DNA from: Paradesertivirga sp036399495
GTDB taxonomy: Bacteria > Bacteroidota > Bacteroidia > Sphingobacteriales > Sphingobacteriaceae
DNA: 56,835 nucleotides
Assembly (NCBI GenBank): GCA_036399495.1
Contig: DASWMZ010000131.1
Location: 1-56,835, forward strand
Direction: 5' to 3'
Position numbers and translations under genes: made by a program. Shown here one piece after another: positions 41,654 through 50,783 of the stretch; positions within the stretch are counted from its first letter, which is position 1, and every line of letters starts with the position of its first letter. Below the pieces are notes generated by a model that saw only the letters and a list, made by a program, of their open reading frames with translations, was not told where the DNA came from and did not search any database.

Positions 41654-42754
41654 TTATACGTTAAACCTGAAGTGCATAATATCGCCGTCCTCAACCACGT
41701 AAGTTTTTCCTTCAACACTGAGTTTACCATTTTCCTTACATGCAGCTTCCGAACCCAGCTTTACAAAATCTTCGTACTTAATTACTTCAGCACGGATAAA
41801 CCCTTTTTCAAAGTCAGAGTGAATAACGCCAGCAGCCTGTGGTGCGGTAAAGCCTTTGGTAATAGTCCAGGCACGTACTTCTTGTACACCTGCAGTAAAA
41901 TAAGTGTAAAGGTCTAATAAGTGATATGCCGAGCGAATTAAGCGGCTTACTCCAGATTCGGTTAAACCCAGATCAGTTAAGAACATTTCGCGTTCTTCGA
42001 AGCTTTCAAGCTCTGCTATTTCAGATTCGATTTTTGCAGATACAATTACTACCTCCGCATTTTCATCCTTTACAGCTTCTTTTACGCGTTTCACATAATC
42101 ATTTCCAGTTATAACTGAAGCTTCATCAACATTACATACATACATTACAGGCTTCGCGGTAAGCAGCCACAAATCTTCGAGATATTCTTTATCTTCTTCA
42201 GAAATAGGGGCAGTACGTACTGATTTTCCTGACTCTAAATGGCTTTTGACAACTGAGCATACTTCAAAGGCCTTTTTGGCTTCCTTGTCGTTTCCCGTCC
42301 GAGCCATTTTTTCTACCTTCTGAATTTTTTTGGTGACCGCGTCAAGGTCTTTTAATTGAAGTTCGGTATCAATAATCTCTTTATCTCTTATCGGATCAAC
42401 CGAGCCATCAACGTGTACGACATTGCCATCATCAAAACATCTTAAAACATGGATAATGGCATTGGTAGCACGTATGTTTCCCAAAAACTGGTTGCCTAAA
42501 CCTTCGCCTTTACTGGCTCCTTTTACTAACCCGGCTATGTCTACTATCTCAATCGTATTCGGAACAATTTTATTGGGATTCACAAGTTCTGCAAGCTTTG
42601 TTAATCGCTCATCAGGAACAGTAATAACACCAACATTTGGTTCAATAGTACAAAATGGAAAGTTCGCAGCCTGTGCTTTCGCGTTCGATAAGCAATTAAA
42701 AAGAGTTGATTTTCCTACGTTGGGTAATCCAACAATGCCGCATTGTAAAGCCAT
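41654..42754 (-). CDS. ychF: Redox-regulated ATPase YchF (OBG family)
   Basis: The 366-aa P-loop protein has GLPNVGKSTLFN (residues 8-19), the switch region DIAGLVKGASKGEGLGN, NVDE as the altered G4 motif (giving ATP rather than GTP preference) and a C-terminal TGS domain (YTYFTAGVQEVRAWTI). The closing EDGDIMHFRFNV is the invariant end of the family. YchF binds ribosomes and modulates stress responses. It is convergent with the upstream membrane protein gene, with only 3 bp between stops. Confidence 0.96.
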   Translation of the reverse strand: MALQCGIVGLPNVGKSTLFNCLSNAKAQAANFPFCTIEPNVGVITVPDERLTKLAELVNPNKIVPNTIEIVDIAGLVKGASKGEGLGNQFLGNIRATNAIIHVLRCFDDGNVVHVDGSVDPIRDKEIIDTELQLKDLDAVTKKIQKVEKMARTGNDKEAKKAFEVCSVVKSHLESGKSVRTAPISEEDKEYLEDLWLLTAKPVMYVCNVDEASVITGNDYVKRVKEAVKDENAEVVIVSAKIESEIAELESFEEREMFLTDLGLTESGVSRLIRSAYHLLDLYTYFTAGVQEVRAWTITKGFTAPQAAGVIHSDFEKGFIRAEVIKYEDFVKLGSEAACKENGKLSVEGKTYVVEDGDIMHFRFNV

Positions 42755-42905
42755 TGATTATAGTTGTATTTGTAAAGCCTGATTGTTCTTTTTCAGCGGG
42801 CGAAATTACGGTTTAAAATTTCAATTTGGGGAAATTTGTTCATCTCCTTATTTTACCTATGGAAAGTAGTTAGTAACAAAAACCGACCTTTTCAATCTTA
42901 CAATT

Positions 42906-43370
42906 ATGCCGAACCGCAATTACAAAGAAATCTTCACAACCTCCTTCGATACTTTTAAAGTATTTAATAAACTAACTAAAACGGAAAGTGGCCGGCTGAT
43001 AGCATCCGCGCCGAAAACCATTTGGCAAATATTAAATCATTTACTCATTTGGCAAGCTTATCAGCTAAACCAATTAAATAATTTTCAAGTTGAGAGTGAT
43101 CTCATTGAACCGGACACTTGGATAGAAGATGAGGAATGCGAAAGTCAGGCTGAACTCGAAGAGGCCATTCAAACCTTTGAAAATCAAATTTCTGAGTTTG
43201 TTGACTTTATATCTAATCTTTCTGATCGCAATCTGATCTCATTGCAGAACTTAAAAATCCTTCAGGATGTATCCCTACATCTATCATTCCATTTAGGTGA
43301 GATAATTTTAATGAGGCGCATGACTGGCAATTATCCAATGCCACATGAAATGAAGAATTTTTTAAATTAG
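42906..43370 (+). CDS. DinB-like family protein
   Basis: The 154-aa four-helix-bundle protein resembles DinB/YfiT-like metal-binding proteins. It has an N-terminal helix with FTTSFDTFKVFNKL (F replaced by S in part), WQILNHLLIWQAYQL carrying the first His, and a C-terminal HLSFHLGEIILMRRMTGNYP carrying the two closing histidines. Such proteins may act as thiol-dependent S-transferases, but the substrate is unknown. It is 22 bp upstream of a VOC gene on the same strand, a common pairing in this group. Confidence 0.75.
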   Translation: MPNRNYKEIFTTSFDTFKVFNKLTKTESGRLIASAPKTIWQILNHLLIWQAYQLNQLNNFQVESDLIEPDTWIEDEECESQAELEEAIQTFENQISEFVDFISNLSDRNLISLQNLKILQDVSLHLSFHLGEIILMRRMTGNYPMPHEMKNFLN

Positions 43371-43392
43371 CCCCTAAATAAATCAGACAATA

Positions 43393-43827
43393 ATGGCAAG
43401 AACAAGCACCTATCTCAACTTCCCGCGCCAAACAGAGGAAGCATTTAATTTTTATAAATCTGTATTTGGTGGCGAATTTGGCGGACAGGGAATATCGCGC
43501 TTTAGCGACATTCCTCCATCAGATGAGATGCCTCCGCTTGCTGCGGAAGATCAAAGTTTAATAATGCATATTGAGTTGCCAATCTTAGGCGGACATTTGC
43601 TAATGGGAACAGATGCTCCTGAAAGCATGGGCTTCAATGTAAATTTTGGAAACAATATTTATATCAATCTTGAACCTGATACTAAGGAGGAAACCAGAAG
43701 ACTTTTTGATTCCCTTTCACAAGATGGCAAAGTAACTATGGAACTTCAGGATATGTTTTGGGGGGGCTATTTTGGAAGTTGTACCGACAAATTTGGTGTT
43801 CAATGGATGTTTAACTGTGTTGAATAA
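43393..43827 (+). CDS. VOC/PhnB-like family protein, second copy
   Basis: The 144-aa protein is in the same family as the one at 23181: FPRQTEEAFNFYKSVFGGEF, HIELPILGGHLLMGTD and YFGSCTDKFGVQWMFNC line up with it. Relative to the first copy it has a short insertion (PPSDEMPPLAAEDQS). Its function is unassigned. It lies 22 bp after the DinB-like gene and ends at a strong bidirectional terminator. Confidence 0.86.
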   Translation: MARTSTYLNFPRQTEEAFNFYKSVFGGEFGGQGISRFSDIPPSDEMPPLAAEDQSLIMHIELPILGGHLLMGTDAPESMGFNVNFGNNIYINLEPDTKEETRRLFDSLSQDGKVTMELQDMFWGGYFGSCTDKFGVQWMFNCVE

Positions 43828-43850
43828 AGCTTTGATTAAAGTATAATAAA

Positions 43851-43883
43851 AAAGGCCATTTCGGGATTCCCAAAATGGCCTTT
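43851..43883. terminator. Bidirectional rho-independent terminator
   Basis: AAAGGCCATTT pairs with AAATGGCCTTT around an inner GGGA/TCCC stem, giving nearly continuous pairing over 33 nt between two convergent genes. Confidence 0.88.
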
Positions 43884-43900
43884 GTGTTTAATCTTTAATA

Positions 43901-44230
43901 TTATATATCGAATGAAAAGTCGTCGGCAGCTTTGGCGGTTTCTACTCCGTTTTCGCTGAATTCGTATCTTTTCTCTACTACTTCCTGATTTGCTTTGATA
44001 TATTCAACGGTATCTCTTAAACCTTCAGAAAATTTTTCGAAATCTTCTTTGTAAAGGAAAATTTTGTGCTTGACAAAAACCCCGTCTTCTAAGCGTTTTT
44101 TACTTTCTGTTACAGTGATGTAATAGTCGTTGGAACGTGTTGCTTTTACATCAAAAAAATAAGTCCGTTTTCCAGCTCTTACTTTCTTCGAAAAAACCTC
44201 TTCTCTCTCTTTGTTGTCAAAATCTCCCAT
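43901..44230 (-). CDS. PUR-alpha-like DNA/RNA-binding protein (DUF3276)
   Basis: The 109-aa protein matches the bacterial PUR repeat: EEVFSKKVRAGKRTYFFDVK, NDYYITVTESKKR, FVKHKIFLYKEDFEKFSEGL and an acidic tail. Bacteroidota and spirochaetes have such single-repeat proteins, which dimerise to form a Whirly-like nucleic-acid-binding fold. The gene stands alone, with about 80 bp to the ABC exporter gene upstream. A TATATTTA with TTG 20 nt upstream may be its promoter. Confidence 0.9.
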   Translation of the reverse strand: MGDFDNKEREEVFSKKVRAGKRTYFFDVKATRSNDYYITVTESKKRLEDGVFVKHKIFLYKEDFEKFSEGLRDTVEYIKANQEVVEKRYEFSENGVETAKAADDFSFDI

Positions 44231-44313
44231 TTCTTGTTTTTAAAGTTTAGTTCGGTAAATATAAACTATTAATTATTAAACTTCAAAATACAAAATTATC
44301 GTGCTAAAGTCCT

Positions 44314-46107
44314 TTATATCTGCGATTCTTGCTCTTCGAGCAACTGTTTTTCGTATAGTTCTTTATATACCCCGTTTGCTTTAATTAAACTTTGATGATT
44401 TCCCTGCTCTATGATCTGGCCGGCATCCAACACTAATATTTTATCGGCATTTTTTATTGTCGAAACCCGGTGCGCAATAATGATACTGGTTTTGCCTTTC
44501 ATGTTATTTCCCAGGTTGCGAAGAATCTCCTCTTCGGTTCTTGTATCAATCGCCGAAAGGCAATCATCGAAAATTAAAAGCCGGGGTTGTTTAATTAAAG
44601 CTCTTGCAATGGAAACACGCTGCTTTTGACCGCCTGATAATGTAATTCCACGCTCCCCAATCATCGTTTCAAAGCCCTGTTCAAATGCAATTATATTATC
44701 ATAAACGGCCGCATCTTTAGCGGCTTGCTCAATTTTAATTGTATCGGTTTTAGACGATTCACCAAAAGCGATGTTATTAGCGATTGTATCTGAAAACAAA
44801 AATACTTCCTGAGGGACGAAGCCGGCCTGATGGCGATATTGGTTTAAATTTAGTTGTTGTATCTGTTGGCCATCTACTAAAATTTCTCCATTGGTGGTGT
44901 CGTACATCCGCATTAAAAGATTAGCCAATGTCGACTTTCCAGAACCGGTTCGGCCAATAATGGCTACAAACTCTCCGGGATTAATTTCAAAACTGATATT
45001 GTTCAATGCCTTAATCCCGGTATCCGGATACGTGAAACTTACATTTCTAAATTCTATTCGGCCAACAAGTTCGAAATTCTCAATATTTGAATGAGCAATT
45101 TCAGGCTTGATATCTAAAAATTCATTAATTCTTTTCTGCGATGCAGCAGCTCGTTGAATCAAAGATGTTACCCATCCTAAAGAAGTGACAGGAAAAGTAA
45201 GCTGGTTTACATAAACTATAAACTCGGCAATGTTTCCAGAAGTAATATTTCCGTTCATCACTTCAATACCACCAATGTAAACCGTTATAATAGTGCTTAA
45301 GCCCACCAGGAGTAACATTATAGGGTAAAAGGTTGCCTGAACCTGCACCAATGCTAAAGAATCTTTTTTGTAAGCATTGCTCGCTAATTCAAACTTATCT
45401 TTAATATCATTTTCTCTTACATAAGCCTTGATCACCCTTATTCCCGAAAATGTTTCCTGTACAAAAGCAGACAATTGTGAAAGTCGCTCCTGAATTTTTT
45501 CGCTTCGCTGGTTGATCATTGTATGAACGTAATAAATGACAAAAGCGAGGATTGGTAGGGGAAGCAAACTGTAAATGGCTAGCTTAATATTAACGCTTAC
45601 CATTGCTATAATTACGAGTAAAAACAGGACAACTGTATTAATGGTGTACATTATTGCCGGCCCCACATACATCCGCACGCGACTTACATCTTCGGTTACA
45701 CGATTCATCAAATCGCCGGTGTTATTGCGCCGGAAAAAGCTCATTGAAAGATCCTGGTAATGCTGATAAATTTCGTTTTTCAAATCATATTCAATATGCC
45801 TGGACATCAAGATGATCGTTTGTCGCATGAGAAAAAGGAACACGCCTCTTAAAAGGGCCAGCACCAAAACTGTTGCACCAAAAAACAACAGGCTTGATCC
45901 AAAAACTTCGTAAACCAACGACTGCCTTTCAAAACCGGCAAAAAGGCGATAGTTATTGATGTTTTCCGTTACAAGATCGAACGCAATACGGATGACTTTG
46001 GCGGGAAGAATTCCGAAGATATTTGAGACAATTACAAAAACAACTCCTGGAATTAATCGCCAACGGTATTTGTAGAAAAATTTATTGAGATATGCCAGGT
46101 CTTTCAT
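44314..46107 (-). CDS. ABC exporter, fused permease/ATPase
   Basis: The 597-aa half-transporter has six membrane helices in the first 320 residues (ABC_membrane, type I exporter). A nucleotide-binding domain follows, with Walker A GRTGSGKST near residue 387, signature LSGGQKQR, Walker B LLIFDDCLSAID (Cys instead of the usual Pro/Leu) and an H-loop in IAHRVSTI. It works as a homodimer or heterodimer for lipid or drug export; the substrate is unknown. It has no partner gene nearby. It is divergent from the leucine dehydrogenase gene. Confidence 0.93.
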   Translation of the reverse strand: MKDLAYLNKFFYKYRWRLIPGVVFVIVSNIFGILPAKVIRIAFDLVTENINNYRLFAGFERQSLVYEVFGSSLLFFGATVLVLALLRGVFLFLMRQTIILMSRHIEYDLKNEIYQHYQDLSMSFFRRNNTGDLMNRVTEDVSRVRMYVGPAIMYTINTVVLFLLVIIAMVSVNIKLAIYSLLPLPILAFVIYYVHTMINQRSEKIQERLSQLSAFVQETFSGIRVIKAYVRENDIKDKFELASNAYKKDSLALVQVQATFYPIMLLLVGLSTIITVYIGGIEVMNGNITSGNIAEFIVYVNQLTFPVTSLGWVTSLIQRAAASQKRINEFLDIKPEIAHSNIENFELVGRIEFRNVSFTYPDTGIKALNNISFEINPGEFVAIIGRTGSGKSTLANLLMRMYDTTNGEILVDGQQIQQLNLNQYRHQAGFVPQEVFLFSDTIANNIAFGESSKTDTIKIEQAAKDAAVYDNIIAFEQGFETMIGERGITLSGGQKQRVSIARALIKQPRLLIFDDCLSAIDTRTEEEILRNLGNNMKGKTSIIIAHRVSTIKNADKILVLDAGQIIEQGNHQSLIKANGVYKELYEKQLLEEQESQI

Positions 46108-46120
46108 GCTGCGCGGTTTG

Positions 46121-46128
46121 CAAAAGTA
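46121..46128 (-). promoter_or_regulatory. -7 box (TACTTTTG) of the ABC exporter gene
   Basis: An exact TAnnTTTG on the minus strand, 13 nt before the start codon. No convincing -33 TTG at the usual distance. Confidence 0.35.
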
Positions 46129-46173
46129 GTAAACCTTAATAAAGGCCAGAGATTATATGTTTGAAAATTTTGC

Positions 46174-46181
46174 TAGTTTTG
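46174..46181 (+). promoter_or_regulatory. -7 box (TAGTTTTG) of the leucine dehydrogenase gene
   Basis: An exact TAnnTTTG, 21 nt before the ATG at 46203. It lies inside the longer ORF, which argues for the shorter protein. Confidence 0.4.
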
Positions 46182-46202
46182 CAGGCAGAATCGCATCTCA
46201 CA

Positions 46203-47288
46203 ATGATACCAAACACTTCAGAAGAAAGTTCAGTTTTTAAAGAACTTAGCAAATGTAATCATCAAAAGGTGGTGTTTTGCAGTGATGAAGATACAGGTTT
46301 GAGAGCGATTATCGCGGTTCATGATACTACCCTGGGTCCGGCTTTTGGCGGTACACGTATGTGGGAATATAAAACCGAGGGCGAGGCCCTAAGAGACGTT
46401 TTACGTCTTTCGCGTGCGATGACTTACAAAGCTGCAATTAGCGGTTTAAATTTAGGCGGAGGGAAAGCACTAATTCTTGGAAACAGCCGGGTAAATAAGT
46501 CGGAAGCCTTGGTGCGAAAATTCGGGCAGTTTGTTCGCAATTTAAACGGAAGTTTTATCACCGCTGAAGATTTAGGAACGAGTAACCGGGATATGGAATA
46601 TATCCGTCTGGAAACCGATCATGTTGTTGGTGGACGAGAATCATTGAATGGTTCAAACCCATCTCCAATAACCGCAAAAGGTGTTTTTTTTGGCATTAAA
46701 GCTTGCTTGAAAGAACTTTACGGAAATGATAGTCTGGCGGGCCGCTCCGTTGCAGTTCAGGGGATAGGCCATGTTGGTGAAAATTTGGTGCAATTGTTAA
46801 GAGAAGAAAATGCCAAAGTTTTTGTTAGCGATATTAATGAAGAGCGCGTAAGTCAGGTTGCAAAAAAGTATGGCGCAGATCCGGTTTCGAATAACAATAT
46901 TCTTGACCTGGAATTTGATGTTTATTCGCCTTGCGCAATGGGGGGAATCATCAATTCGGCGACAATTGAAAAGATGCGTTGCGGGATTATTGCCGGTTCG
47001 GCAAATAACCAGCTTGCAGATGAAAGTTTACATGGACAACTGCTTTTAGATAAGGGAATAATTTATGCTCCTGATTACTTGATAAATGCCGGTGGTATGA
47101 TCAATTCTTATTCTGAGTTATCCGGATACAGCAAAAAAAGAACTTTGCAGCTTGCAGAGAATATATATGAAATTACGAGGGTTGTGTTAAAGAAGTCTAA
47201 ATCTGAAAACATCCCAACTAATAAAGCAGCTGATATTATCGCTGAAAAGCGGATATCTGATATTAAAAAAATTAAAGCATCCTATTAG
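46203..47288 (+). CDS. Leucine/Glu-Phe-Val dehydrogenase
   Basis: From MIPNTSEESSVFKELSK the enzyme is 361 aa. It has the amino-acid dehydrogenase motifs LGPAFGGTRMW, LSRAMTYKAAISGLNLGGGK (substrate lysines) and the Rossmann loop VQGIGHVGENL, plus ANNQLAD and APDYLINAGGMINSYSE. It deaminates branched-chain amino acids to 2-oxo acids with NAD+. An upstream ATG (46161) would add 14 residues but covers a good -7 box. A 16-bp perfect palindrome spans the stop codon. The nusB gene follows 33 bp later. Confidence 0.9.
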   Translation: MIPNTSEESSVFKELSKCNHQKVVFCSDEDTGLRAIIAVHDTTLGPAFGGTRMWEYKTEGEALRDVLRLSRAMTYKAAISGLNLGGGKALILGNSRVNKSEALVRKFGQFVRNLNGSFITAEDLGTSNRDMEYIRLETDHVVGGRESLNGSNPSPITAKGVFFGIKACLKELYGNDSLAGRSVAVQGIGHVGENLVQLLREENAKVFVSDINEERVSQVAKKYGADPVSNNNILDLEFDVYSPCAMGGIINSATIEKMRCGIIAGSANNQLADESLHGQLLLDKGIIYAPDYLINAGGMINSYSELSGYSKKRTLQLAENIYEITRVVLKKSKSENIPTNKAADIIAEKRISDIKKIKASY

Positions 47289-47296
47289 CTAATAGG
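47281..47296. repeat. Perfect 16-bp palindrome over a stop codon
   Basis: CCTATTAGCTAATAGG covers the last codons of the leucine dehydrogenase gene. No T run follows, so it is not an obvious terminator. Confidence 0.4.
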
Positions 47297-47321
47297 TATT
47301 AAAAATAAATCGTTCTTATAA

Positions 47322-48269
47322 ATGTTGAATAGAAGGCAGCTTAGGGTGAAGGTGTTACAAACTTTGTACGCATACCATTTATCCGAAAACAAAATAGTGA
47401 AGACTTTTGAAAAGAAGCTTCTTGATAGTGTGGATGATGTTTTCGAAATGTATATCTGGCTGCTTGCCTTGCTGATTGAAGTATCTGATTATGTGTTGAC
47501 CGATGCCGATGAACGCGCAAATAAACATTTACCTAATGAGGCAGATTTAAACTCCAATCCGAAGCTAAATCAAAACAAATTTCTTACAGCGTTAAAAGAA
47601 AATCCGGAGTTTAAACTTCAGTTTAAGAAATACAACCCGTCTTGGAACTTCGACCCGGAGATCGTTAAAACAATCTTTTCTGAGCTTAAAAATTCTCCGC
47701 AATATGAAGCATATCTTACTAATGAAGATGTTTCTATGCGTGCCGAGAAAGATATTATCAAATACATCTTCAAGAAAATTATTTTGGTTGTTCCGTCTGT
47801 AGAGCAATCTTTTGAAGAAAAGTTTATTAACTGGCAGGTAGATCGCCCTGTGCTGGAGGCTTTAATTGCCAAAACCTTCAGCAATTTTCAAAGTGAAAAT
47901 GGTGCGGATAATAAACTGGCTCAAATAAGTCCGGCCTGGGTTGAAGACCGCGAATTTATTGTTACGCTGTTTCAAAAAACGATTGCTTTTGATGATGAAT
48001 ATCAGAAGTTGATAGCCGACAAAACAAAAAACTGGGAAGCGGAGCGTATTGCTATTATTGATATTTTGCTGATGAAATTGGCGCTGGCGGAGTTAATTCA
48101 TTTTCCGGCTATCCCAATCAAAGTATCAATGAACGAGTATATCGAAATCTCAAAAGAATTTAGTACTCCGAAAAGTAATTTGTTTATTAATGGTATTTTA
48201 GACAAAATTTTAGCCGAATTAAAATCTTCAGGAAAAATTCGTAAATCAGGACGAGGATTAATTGAATAA
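47322..48269 (+). CDS. nusB: Transcription antitermination factor NusB, long form
   Basis: The 315-aa protein starts MLNRRQLRVKVLQTLYAYHL, the NusB N-terminus, and ends with a NusB core (DREFIVTLFQKTIAF, IDILLMKLALAELIHFP, SMNEYIEISKEFSTPKSNLF). About 150 extra residues lie between them compared with E. coli NusB (139 aa), which is normal for Bacteroidota. NusB with NusE binds boxA and supports rRNA antitermination. It begins a run with DUF1573 (2 bp gap) and yajC (32 bp gap). Confidence 0.93.
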   Translation: MLNRRQLRVKVLQTLYAYHLSENKIVKTFEKKLLDSVDDVFEMYIWLLALLIEVSDYVLTDADERANKHLPNEADLNSNPKLNQNKFLTALKENPEFKLQFKKYNPSWNFDPEIVKTIFSELKNSPQYEAYLTNEDVSMRAEKDIIKYIFKKIILVVPSVEQSFEEKFINWQVDRPVLEALIAKTFSNFQSENGADNKLAQISPAWVEDREFIVTLFQKTIAFDDEYQKLIADKTKNWEAERIAIIDILLMKLALAELIHFPAIPIKVSMNEYIEISKEFSTPKSNLFINGILDKILAELKSSGKIRKSGRGLIE

Positions 48270-48271
48270 AT

Positions 48272-48724
48272 ATGAAAAAGACTTTCTTACTATTATTTAC
48301 GGCATCAGCCATTTTAGTTTCTTGTAATAACACAGATAAAGCAACTACGCAAAGCGGAAGCGATACAGCATCAGCAGTTTCCCCGACTTCAGCAGTTGAA
48401 TCAAATAAAAATGTGTCAATTGCTTTTAAATCAAATAATTACGATTTTGGAAAAATAACAGATGGAGAAAAGGTAACTCACGATTTTGAATTCACAAACA
48501 CCGGCACGGCTCCATTGATCATTTCTAATGCGACTGCAGCTTGTGGATGTACTGTTCCCGAATATCCAAAAGAGCCTGTAGCTCCGGGCCAAAGCGGGAT
48601 TATTAAGGTTGTTTTTAACAGCGCAGGCAAAACCGGAATGCAGCACAAAGTAGTGACCTTAACAACAAATGCAAATCCGCCACTTACCGAGATTTATATA
48701 ACGGGCGAGGTTAAAGCCAAATAA
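48272..48724 (+). CDS. DUF1573 lipoprotein
   Basis: The 150-aa product has a lipoprotein signal (MKKTFLLLFTASAILVSC, Cys18), a Ser/Thr-rich linker and a DUF1573 immunoglobulin-like domain: YDFGKITDGEKVTHDFEFTN, ATAACGCTVPEYPKEPVAPG and TNANPPLTEIYITGEVK. DUF1573 proteins are abundant in Bacteroidota and their role is unknown; the ASH-like fold suggests protein binding at the envelope. It starts 2 bp after nusB and precedes yajC, so the three genes are cotranscribed. Confidence 0.9.
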   Translation: MKKTFLLLFTASAILVSCNNTDKATTQSGSDTASAVSPTSAVESNKNVSIAFKSNNYDFGKITDGEKVTHDFEFTNTGTAPLIISNATAACGCTVPEYPKEPVAPGQSGIIKVVFNSAGKTGMQHKVVTLTTNANPPLTEIYITGEVKAK

Positions 48725-48756
48725 TCAAACAATAATTAAATTATAAACAGAGACAG

Positions 48757-49065
48757 ATGGTAGCAAATATTTTATTGCAAATGGGTGGTTCAAATCTTAC
48801 AAGTTTTATTCCAATGATATTAATTGTCATTGTGTTTTATTTCTTTATGATAAGGCCGCAAATGAACAAAGCTAAAGAGCAAAAGAAATTTGTAGAGGCA
48901 CTTAAAAAAGGCGATAAGGTGGTTACCACTGCCGGTATTCATGGCAGAATCTCAGATATTAATGATACTACAATGGTGCTGGAGGTAGAAGGTGGTACTA
49001 AGATAAGGTTCGATAAATCGGCAGTTTCTTTGGATGCTTCAAAACCGGCAGCCACTAAAGCCTAG
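48757..49065 (+). CDS. yajC: Preprotein translocase subunit YajC
   Basis: The 102-aa protein has one membrane helix (FIPMILIVIVFYFFMIRPQ, residues 17-35), the typical MNKAKEQKKFVEALKKGDKV segment and a short SH3-like cytosolic domain (VVTTAGIHGRISDI, IRFDKSAVSL). YajC associates with SecDF to assist export. A strong terminator follows 18 bp after the stop, closing the nusB-DUF1573-yajC unit. Confidence 0.95.
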   Translation: MVANILLQMGGSNLTSFIPMILIVIVFYFFMIRPQMNKAKEQKKFVEALKKGDKVVTTAGIHGRISDINDTTMVLEVEGGTKIRFDKSAVSLDASKPAATKA

Positions 49066-49083
49066 TAATAAGATTTTTTAGGT

Positions 49084-49110
49084 GCCGCTCCGCAAGAGCG
49101 GCATTTTTTG
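49084..49110 (+). terminator. Rho-independent terminator of the nusB-yajC operon
   Basis: GCCGCTC (49084-49090), loop CGCAA, GAGCGGC (49096-49102), then ATTTTTTG. Confidence 0.92.
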
Positions 49111-49233
49111 TGAAAATCTATTGTTTAAAAGGCTACAAAGAACCTTCAAAATACTTTCATCCTCCATTTACGAGGTTGTACTCATGAAGGGTTTTGTTAT
49201 ATAGATATTGTAATTTAGGTTCAAAATCAGATA

Positions 49234-50178
49234 ATGCCGATAATATCACTTAACCGCATAGAGAGGCGCAGAGTATCAGTTTTTTTAAGCTGTTTACTGC
49301 TCGCTGTTTTTTGCTGGTTATTTTTCGCTTTATCAAAAGAATACGATTATAAAGTCAATTCTAAACTTAACTTCATTAATCCCCCCTTGCATAAAGCTTA
49401 TCACCCTTTACAAGATGATACCGTTACTTTAAGTGTGCGAGGTACCGGCTGGCAATTACTCTTCTCAAAATTGAAACTTCGGCCTAAGATTGTTGACGTG
49501 AGCCTGAAACCTCTCAATAATCAAAACTATATTACTGTTTCCAATCAGCTGCTTCAAATAAACACACAGTTTGCCACCAATCAAAAAGTGGTTTCGGTGT
49601 TTCCGGATACCTTATTCTTCGATTTCACCCGTAGGGTAACAAAACGAGTTCCTGTTAAATTATTGTATAAGCTGTCTTTTCAGAAATACTATGGGATAAG
49701 CGGTCCCATAAGAATGGAGCCGTCTAATATACTGGTAACAGGTGCCGCCGAAGATTTAATTGGCATTGATTTCTGGCAAACAGACAGTCTGTCGCTTAGC
49801 GATATCAATAGCACGATAAGCAGGAGAGTAAGTTTTCAAAAAGGTGTTAAAAACAACGTTGATGTCTATCCTAAATTTGTAAAAGTCATCGTTCCTGTTG
49901 ATGAGTTCACCGAGAAGGTTTTTGAAATACCGATTGAAATACTAAATAATCCAGGACGCGAAATTAAGATCATCCCTGAAAAGGCAACTATAACTTTGTT
50001 AACGGCACTAGGCAATTATTCTAAAATTGAGCGCGACTCGTTAAGTGTTACCGTGGATTTGGATAAATGGATGAAGAATAAATATTCTCAATTACCTGTC
50101 GAAATGAGGAAGTTTCCTGCCTTCTGTAAACTGGTTAAAATCGATCCACAAACCGTTGATTTCCTTGTCAAAGAATAA
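49234..50178 (+). CDS. YbbR-like (CdaR-type) domain protein
   Basis: The 314-aa protein has one N-terminal membrane helix (VFLSCLLLAVFCWLFFALSK, residues 15-34) and a periplasmic body. YbbR-like repeats in the body include VKLLYKLSFQKYYGISGPI, MEPSNILVTGAAEDL, and NPGREIKIIPEKATITLL. In Firmicutes such proteins regulate the diadenylate cyclase CdaA; in Bacteroidota the role is only inferred. Its stop overlaps the coaE start by one base, so it heads the chain YbbR-coaE-MBL-DUF5522. Confidence 0.85.
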   Translation: MPIISLNRIERRRVSVFLSCLLLAVFCWLFFALSKEYDYKVNSKLNFINPPLHKAYHPLQDDTVTLSVRGTGWQLLFSKLKLRPKIVDVSLKPLNNQNYITVSNQLLQINTQFATNQKVVSVFPDTLFFDFTRRVTKRVPVKLLYKLSFQKYYGISGPIRMEPSNILVTGAAEDLIGIDFWQTDSLSLSDINSTISRRVSFQKGVKNNVDVYPKFVKVIVPVDEFTEKVFEIPIEILNNPGREIKIIPEKATITLLTALGNYSKIERDSLSVTVDLDKWMKNKYSQLPVEMRKFPAFCKLVKIDPQTVDFLVKE

Positions 50179-50783
50179 TGTTTAAAGTAGGCATAACCGG
50201 CGGCATTGGAAGCGGGAAAACTACCGTCTGCAAAATTTTTGAACTTCAAAAGGTCCCTGTTTTTTATGCCGATTTGGAGGCAAGGGAGATTATGAGTAGC
50301 GATGAAAAATTAATTGACGACGTGAAAGCAGCTTTTGGCGCTGATATCTATAATACTGATGGAACTTTGAATCGTAGTAAGTTGGCAAAGCTCGTTTTTA
50401 ATAACGATTCTTTATTGGGCGAACTTAATTCACTGGTTCACCCGGCTGTATTTAGGGCCTTCGATAAATGGGTTGATAGACAAACCGCGCCGTATGTTAT
50501 TAAGGAAGCAGCGCTGCTTTTTGAAAGCGGCTCCTATAAAGATTGCGATGCAACCATTTTAGTTAAATCGCCACATGATCTAAAAATAAAACGTGTTATT
50601 CAGCGGGATTTAATTACAGAAGCGGATATATTGAAACGAATGGCTAAGCAATTAGACGATTCCGAAAAGGAAAGATTATCTGATTATATCCTTCAAAATA
50701 ATGAGCAGGAATTTCTCATCCCGCAGGTGCTGAATTTGCATCAGAATTTCTTAAAGTTGTTGGGCTCAAATGATTCTAACTGA
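50178..50783 (+). CDS. coaE: Dephospho-CoA kinase
   Basis: The 201-aa P-loop kinase has GITGGIGSGKTT near its start (residues 5-16), the DLEAREIM segment, LNSLVHPAVFRAF and a lid region with VIQRDLITEADILKRMAKQL. It phosphorylates dephospho-CoA in the last step of coenzyme A synthesis. It starts on the last base of the YbbR stop codon and ends 14 bp inside the following MBL gene, so translation of the three genes is linked. Confidence 0.95.
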   Translation: MFKVGITGGIGSGKTTVCKIFELQKVPVFYADLEAREIMSSDEKLIDDVKAAFGADIYNTDGTLNRSKLAKLVFNNDSLLGELNSLVHPAVFRAFDKWVDRQTAPYVIKEAALLFESGSYKDCDATILVKSPHDLKIKRVIQRDLITEADILKRMAKQLDDSEKERLSDYILQNNEQEFLIPQVLNLHQNFLKLLGSNDSN

